In this document: positions 34,530 to 37,921 of the stretch, one piece after another | How the letters are laid out: every line of letters starts with the position of its first letter | Numbering within the stretch: position 1 is the stretch's first letter | From: Marinobacter piscis | GTDB lineage: Bacteria > Pseudomonadota > Gammaproteobacteria > Pseudomonadales > Oleiphilaceae | Direction of reading: 5' to 3' | NCBI RefSeq assembly: GCF_007671655.1 | Contig: NZ_VCGX01000006.1 | Location: 1 to 37,921, forward strand | Length of the DNA: 37,921 nt | Position numbers and translations under genes: made by a program | Notes under the pieces: model-generated | The model's input: only the letters and a program-made list of their open reading frames with translations | Told to the model about the DNA's origin: nothing | The model's database searches: none

Positions 34530-34805
34530 TCAGCGTTTAGCTTTCTTGTCGGCCACATGGCCACGATAAGTGCGCGTTGCCGCGAACTCACCCAGTTTAT
34601 GCCCCACCATATCTTCGGTGACATAAACCGGCACGTGCTGCCTGCCGTTGTGGACTGCAATGGTCAAGCCTACGAACTCTGGAAAAATTGTAGAACGGCG
34701 CGACCATGTTTTGATCGGCCGCCTATCGTTGGATTCCAGAGCTGCCTCGACCTTCTTCAACAGATGCAGGTCTATAAAAGGACCTTTCTTTAAAGAACGT
34801 GGCAC
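34530..34805 (-). CDS. rpsS: 30S ribosomal protein S19
   Basis: A 91-residue head protein contacting S13 and the A-site finger. [20 protein letters not shown] and the [23 protein letters not shown] signature identify it. It follows rplB by 23 bp in the S10 operon. Confidence 0.98.
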   Translation of the reverse strand: MPRSLKKGPFIDLHLLKKVEAALESNDRRPIKTWSRRSTIFPEFVGLTIAVHNGRQHVPVYVTEDMVGHKLGEFAATRTYRGHVADKKAKR

Positions 34806-34828
34806 AGCATTTACCTCTATGTAGTCGT

Positions 34829-35656
34829 TTACTTGGCTGAACGACGACGTACTATCATATTATCAGTACGCTTGTTCTTACGAGTCTTATGCCCTTTGGT
34901 CGGAACACCCCACGGAGTAACCGGGTGACGTCCGCCAGAGGTACGCCCTTCACCACCACCATGCGGGTGGTCAACTGGGTTCATAGCAACACCACGTACT
35001 GTTGGACGCTTGCCACGCCAACGTGATGCACCCGCTTTGCCAAGCCGCTTGAGACTGTGCTCGGCGTTGGATACTTCACCCAACGTTGCACGACAATCTA
35101 CAAGCACCTTACGCATTTCACCTGAACGCAGGCGGAGGGTCGCATACGCGCCTTCCCGTGCAACCAACTGTACGGATGCACCCGCAGAGCGGGCCAGCTG
35201 GGCACCTTTGCCAGGCTTGAGTTCAACGCAATGAATCACAGAGCCTACCGGGATATTCCGCAGCGGCAACGTGCTTCCAACCTTAATAGGCGCGTCGATT
35301 CCGGAGCGCACAGACTGCCCGAGCTGCAGGCCTTTGGGAGCAATAATGTAACGGCGCTCTCCGTCGGCATACTTGAGCAGCGCTATGTGCGCTGAGCGGT
35401 TCGGATCGTATTCAATGCGCTCAATTGTCGCAGGAACACCATCTTTGGTCCGCTTAAAATCTATTTTACGGTAGTGCTGCTTGTGCCCACCACCGACATG
35501 GCGACTGGTAATGCGGCCGGCATTGTTACGGCCACCATTCCGGTCCTGTGCTTCAACCAACGGCTGATAAGGGCGCCCTTTATACAAATCCGAGTTGTAA
35601 AGTTTTACAACGTGGCGGCGTCCGGCAGATGTTGGCTTGGTTTTGACGATCGGCAT
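34829..35656 (-). CDS. rplB: 50S ribosomal protein L2
   Basis: A 275-residue primary 23S rRNA-binding protein beside the peptidyl transferase centre. The C-terminal signature [14 protein letters not shown] contains the conserved histidine, and [19 protein letters not shown] lies in the N-terminal part. It is 17 bp after rplW. Confidence 0.98.
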   Translation of the reverse strand: MPIVKTKPTSAGRRHVVKLYNSDLYKGRPYQPLVEAQDRNGGRNNAGRITSRHVGGGHKQHYRKIDFKRTKDGVPATIERIEYDPNRSAHIALLKYADGERRYIIAPKGLQLGQSVRSGIDAPIKVGSTLPLRNIPVGSVIHCVELKPGKGAQLARSAGASVQLVAREGAYATLRLRSGEMRKVLVDCRATLGEVSNAEHSLKRLGKAGASRWRGKRPTVRGVAMNPVDHPHGGGEGRTSGGRHPVTPWGVPTKGHKTRKNKRTDNMIVRRRSAK

Positions 35657-35673
35657 ATTACGACCCCTTTACC

Positions 35674-35967
35674 TTATTCCACATCCAGAAAATCGATGTC
35701 CTGACCTTCAGCCAGCTTCACATAAGCCTTGCGAATGTCATCACGCTTGCCGAACCCGCGGATAGTGCGCTTAAGCTTACCCTTACGGTTCAGAACCTGA
35801 ACACCTTCTACGGTGACGTTGAACAACTGCTCAACGGCTTTTTTGATCTCCGGCTTGGTTGCATCCGGGGCGACCCGGAAAACCACCTGGCTATGCTCTG
35901 CCACCAGAGATGCTTTCTCCGATACGTGAGGCCCAAGAAGGACCTGATAAATACGTTCCTGATTCAT
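35674..35967 (-). CDS. rplW: 50S ribosomal protein L23
   Basis: A 97-residue exit-tunnel protein and docking site for trigger factor and [16 protein letters not shown] and [20 protein letters not shown] are typical. Its ATG overlaps the rplD stop (ATGA). Confidence 0.97.
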   Translation of the reverse strand: MNQERIYQVLLGPHVSEKASLVAEHSQVVFRVAPDATKPEIKKAVEQLFNVTVEGVQVLNRKGKLKRTIRGFGKRDDIRKAYVKLAEGQDIDFLDVE

Positions 35968-36569
35968 CCCAGCATCTCCTCGATCTTTTTCAGAGCGGGA
36001 ACAGTTACCACTACATTATCAAAGGTAACCAGGCTGACCGGGTCAAGACCTGCAACATCACGCACATCGACGTGAGGAACGTTGCGAGAGGCCAGGTGCA
36101 GATTCTGTTCCACGCTTTCTGTCAGTACCAGCGCGTTTGAAACGCCGAGATCAGCCAGCTTGGATGCAAACGCCTTGGTTTTGGGCGCTTCAACAGTGAA
36201 ATCGTCCACCAGCACCAGGCGCTCCTGACGAACCAGCTCGGAGAAAATAGAGCTCATTGCGGCACGGTACATCTTACGGTTGACCTTTTGCTCGAAACCG
36301 CGGGGCTTCGCAGCAAAGGTTACACCACCAGCACGCCAGATCGGGCTACGAATCGTACCGGCACGGGCGCGTCCGGTGCCTTTCTGACGCCATGGCTTCT
36401 TACCGCCACCGCTGACTTCTGAACGGTTTTTCTGGGCTTTAGTACCCTGGCGACCGCCTGCCATGTAAGCAGTAACAACCTGGTGCACCAGCGACTCATT
36501 AAAATCTTTGGCAAATGCGGCGTCAGAAACGGAAATTTCCTTACCACTACCTTTAACTGTCAATTCCAT
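35964..36569 (-). CDS. rplD: 50S ribosomal protein L4
   Basis: A 201-residue protein with a globular domain and a long tunnel-reaching loop ([23 protein letters not shown] and [16 protein letters not shown]). In E. coli, L4 also represses the S10 operon through the leader RNA. The leader here is too short for that structure. It lies 11 bp after rplC. Confidence 0.97.
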   Translation of the reverse strand: MELTVKGSGKEISVSDAAFAKDFNESLVHQVVTAYMAGGRQGTKAQKNRSEVSGGGKKPWRQKGTGRARAGTIRSPIWRAGGVTFAAKPRGFEQKVNRKMYRAAMSSIFSELVRQERLVLVDDFTVEAPKTKAFASKLADLGVSNALVLTESVEQNLHLASRNVPHVDVRDVAGLDPVSLVTFDNVVVTVPALKKIEEMLG

Positions 36570-36580
36570 CGAACCGCTCC

Positions 36581-37219
36581 TCAGGCTTTCAGTGCAGGCT
36601 TGATGACAACATCACTGCCAGTCGCGCCGGGAACGGCACCACTAATCAGCAGGAGATTGCGCTCGGCATCGACACGGACAACTTCCAGGTTCTGCACAGT
36701 GACCCGCGCATTACCCATCTGGCCCGCCATCTTCTTGCCCTTGAACACCTTGCCCGGAGTCTGGTTCTGACCAATTGCACCCGGGGCACGATGCGCCAGC
36801 GAGTTACCATGCGTGGCGTCCTGCATGGAAAAGTTCCAGCGCTTAACACCGCCCTGAAAACCTTTACCCTTGGACTGCCCAATGGCATCGACAAGCTGAC
36901 CATCTTCGAAAATGCTGGCAACAATCTCGCCGCCGGCAGCGAGATCTTCGCCTTCACCTTCAGCCAGACGAAATTCCCAGACCCGACGACCAGCCTCAAC
37001 ACCTGCCTTGGCAAAATGACCTGCTTCAGCCTTGGTTACGCGGGAGGCACGACGGGAGCCTACAGTTACCTGGACAGCGCGATAGCCATCGCTTTCGAGA
37101 GTCTTCAGTTGAGTAATGCGGTTAGGTTCAACCTCAACTACCGTGACGGGCAACGCCTCGCCACCTTCCGTATAAATACGGGTCATACCAGCCTTGCGGC
37201 CGACAACACCAATTGCCAT
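36581..37219 (-). CDS. rplC: 50S ribosomal protein L3
   Basis: A 212-residue protein with a loop reaching the peptidyl transferase centre. [20 protein letters not shown] is the start; [20 protein letters not shown] contains the glutamine that PrmB methylates in E. coli. A Shine-Dalgarno GAGG lies seven bases before ATG 37219. The 76-bp gap to rpsJ holds a perfect hairpin. Confidence 0.98.
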   Translation of the reverse strand: MAIGVVGRKAGMTRIYTEGGEALPVTVVEVEPNRITQLKTLESDGYRAVQVTVGSRRASRVTKAEAGHFAKAGVEAGRRVWEFRLAEGEGEDLAAGGEIVASIFEDGQLVDAIGQSKGKGFQGGVKRWNFSMQDATHGNSLAHRAPGAIGQNQTPGKVFKGKKMAGQMGNARVTVQNLEVVRVDAERNLLLISGAVPGATGSDVVIKPALKA

Positions 37220-37279
37220 GTTTCACCTCTATAGTGTACGGGGCTTGCACCCTCTATGGCCTTAGGACAGTTACACAGA

Positions 37280-37299
37280 TTAATGCCGGGCGGCATTAA
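37280..37299 (-). other. perfect hairpin overlapping the rpsJ stop codon
   Basis: TTAATGCC and GGCATTAA form an 8-bp perfect stem around a 4-nt loop, covering the rpsJ stop codon on the minus strand. No T-run follows. It lies about 60 nt upstream of the rplC start and may affect mRNA processing or coupling. Confidence 0.55.
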
Positions 37300-37607
37300 C
37301 CGAGGCTAATCTGAACGTCTACACCTGCTGCCAGGTCCAGCTTCATCAAAGCATCTACTGTCTTTTCCGTTGGCTCGACAATGTCAAGCAAACGCTTATG
37401 TGTACGAATTTCATACTGATCGCGCGCATCTTTGTTGACGTGCGGTGAAATCAGAATAGTGTACTTCTCCTTCCGCGTCGGCAGAGGGATGGGTCCACGC
37501 ACCTGAGCGCCGGTCCGCTTTGCGGTATCGACAATCTCCTGCGTGGACTGGTCGATCAGGCGATAATCAAACGCCTTCAACCGGATTCGAATCTTTTGGC
37601 TTTGCAT
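37296..37607 (-). CDS. rpsJ: 30S ribosomal protein S10 (NusE)
   Basis: A 103-residue head protein that is also the NusE component of antitermination complexes with Nus[23 protein letters not shown] and [33 protein letters not shown] are diagnostic. It is the first gene of the S10 operon, with a strong promoter about 60 bp upstream and GGAG eleven bases before its ATG. Confidence 0.98.
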   Translation of the reverse strand: MQSQKIRIRLKAFDYRLIDQSTQEIVDTAKRTGAQVRGPIPLPTRKEKYTILISPHVNKDARDQYEIRTHKRLLDIVEPTEKTVDALMKLDLAAGVDVQISLG

Positions 37608-37667
37608 GATGCACCAAACTCCACTCGTAGCAGCTACTTGTTAGCCGACCTTCAAAAAAGGAGCCGC

Positions 37668-37696
37668 ATTGTATGCATAATACCCAACCATGTCAA
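37668..37696 (-). promoter_or_regulatory. strong sigma-70 promoter of the S10 operon
   Basis: On the minus strand a perfect TTGACA (37696-37691) and TACAAT (37673-37668, five of six) are separated by 17 bp. The predicted start near 37661 leaves a leader of about 54 nt before rpsJ. Confidence 0.82.
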
Positions 37697-37742
37697 CAAA
37701 CTTGATTCCTGACTGGAAGAGGAACAACTGCGGCTGTAACGG

Positions 37743-37773
37743 AAAAAGGGGCTGATCTGTTCAGCCCCTTTTC
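37743..37773 (-). terminator. intrinsic terminator after tuf
   Basis: AAAAGGGGCTGA and TCAGCCCCTTTT form a perfect 12-bp stem with a 5-nt loop; on the minus strand the T-run follows directly. It lies 18 bp past the tuf stop and before the S10 promoter. Confidence 0.92.
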
Positions 37774-37790
37774 CTGATGCAACGAGTGAC

Positions 37791-37921
37791 TTACTCGATG
37801 ATCTTTGCGACTACACCGGCACCAACGGTACGGCCACCTTCGCGAATCGCGAAACGCAGGCCATCTTCCATGGCGATCGGAGCAATCAGGGTAACATCCA
37901 TCTTCACGTTGTCACCCGGCA
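37791..37921 (-). CDS. tuf: elongation factor Tu, C-terminal end (partial)
   Basis: The last 42 codons of EF-Tu, cut by the window edge. The translation reads [20 protein letters not shown], then [20 protein letters not shown] and IE, which is the domain 3 ending of EF-Tu. EF-Tu delivers aminoacyl-tRNA to the ribosome. Its place immediately before rpsJ, with a terminator between, is the usual str-S10 junction. Confidence 0.95.
   Translation of the reverse strand, partial: PGDNVKMDVTLIAPIAMEDGLRFAIREGGRTVGAGVVAKIIE

Noticed and set aside
1..37921. tRNA, rRNA or CRISPR arrays
   Set aside because: No cloverleaf-like gene ending, rRNA segment or regularly spaced direct repeats were recognised on either strand.

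Overview
The window looks like a chromosomal segment of a marine gammaproteobacterium. Marinobacter or a close relative is my inference from protein style and gene order: uvrA-MFS-ssb beside the ribosomal clusters, as in Pseudomonas-like lineages, and an ATase-type glnE with an adenylylatable glnA. No sequence search was possible, so the genus is not proven. Most of the window is ordinary housekeeping DNA. I found no mobile element, CRISPR array, tRNA or rRNA, and nothing I would call a new defence or biosynthetic system.

Region 1 (1-4989) is an AT-richer lipopolysaccharide/surface-glycan cluster. It holds a 5'-damaged WavE-family gene, an intact WavE paralogue, an O-antigen ligase/polymerase-like membrane protein and a GT4 glycosyltransferase, the last three translationally chained on the + strand. 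A Kdo kinase (kdkA) runs convergently on the - strand. Together they would modify and extend LPS core.

Region 2 (5024-16734) is mixed core metabolism: ilvE and glnE (-), then divergently a 2-TM potassium-channel-like protein and mgtE (+). These are followed by a CYTH triphosphatase-like protein, a general porin, dtd and typA/bipA (all -).

Region 3 (16735-23961) has glnA and a secreted DUF4124 protein (+), ssb and a YajR-like MFS transporter (-), and uvrA (+). GlnE (6091-8994) is the expected adenylyltransferase of GlnA (16735-18138), whose target tyrosine is present.

Region 4 (23977-37921) is the S10-spc-alpha ribosomal supercluster on the - strand, in the classical order: rpsJ, rplC, rplD, rplW, rplB, rpsS, rplV, rpsC, rplP, rpmC, rpsQ, rplN, rplX, rplE, rpsN, rpsH, rplF, rplR, rpsE, rpmD, rplO, secY, rpmJ, rpsM, rpsK, rpsD, rpoA, rplQ. 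It is preceded by the 3' end of tuf and closed by a strong bidirectional terminator. A near-consensus promoter lies close to rpsJ and a second one lies between rpmJ and rpsM.

The best leads for a second look are regulatory or structural. They are three 10-bp-phased TAAC repeats just upstream of a good promoter for the DUF4124 gene, a large hairpin in the typA leader, a very short S10 leader with a hairpin between rpsJ and rplC, an RCK domain without its glycine motif, and a decaying WavE duplicate.
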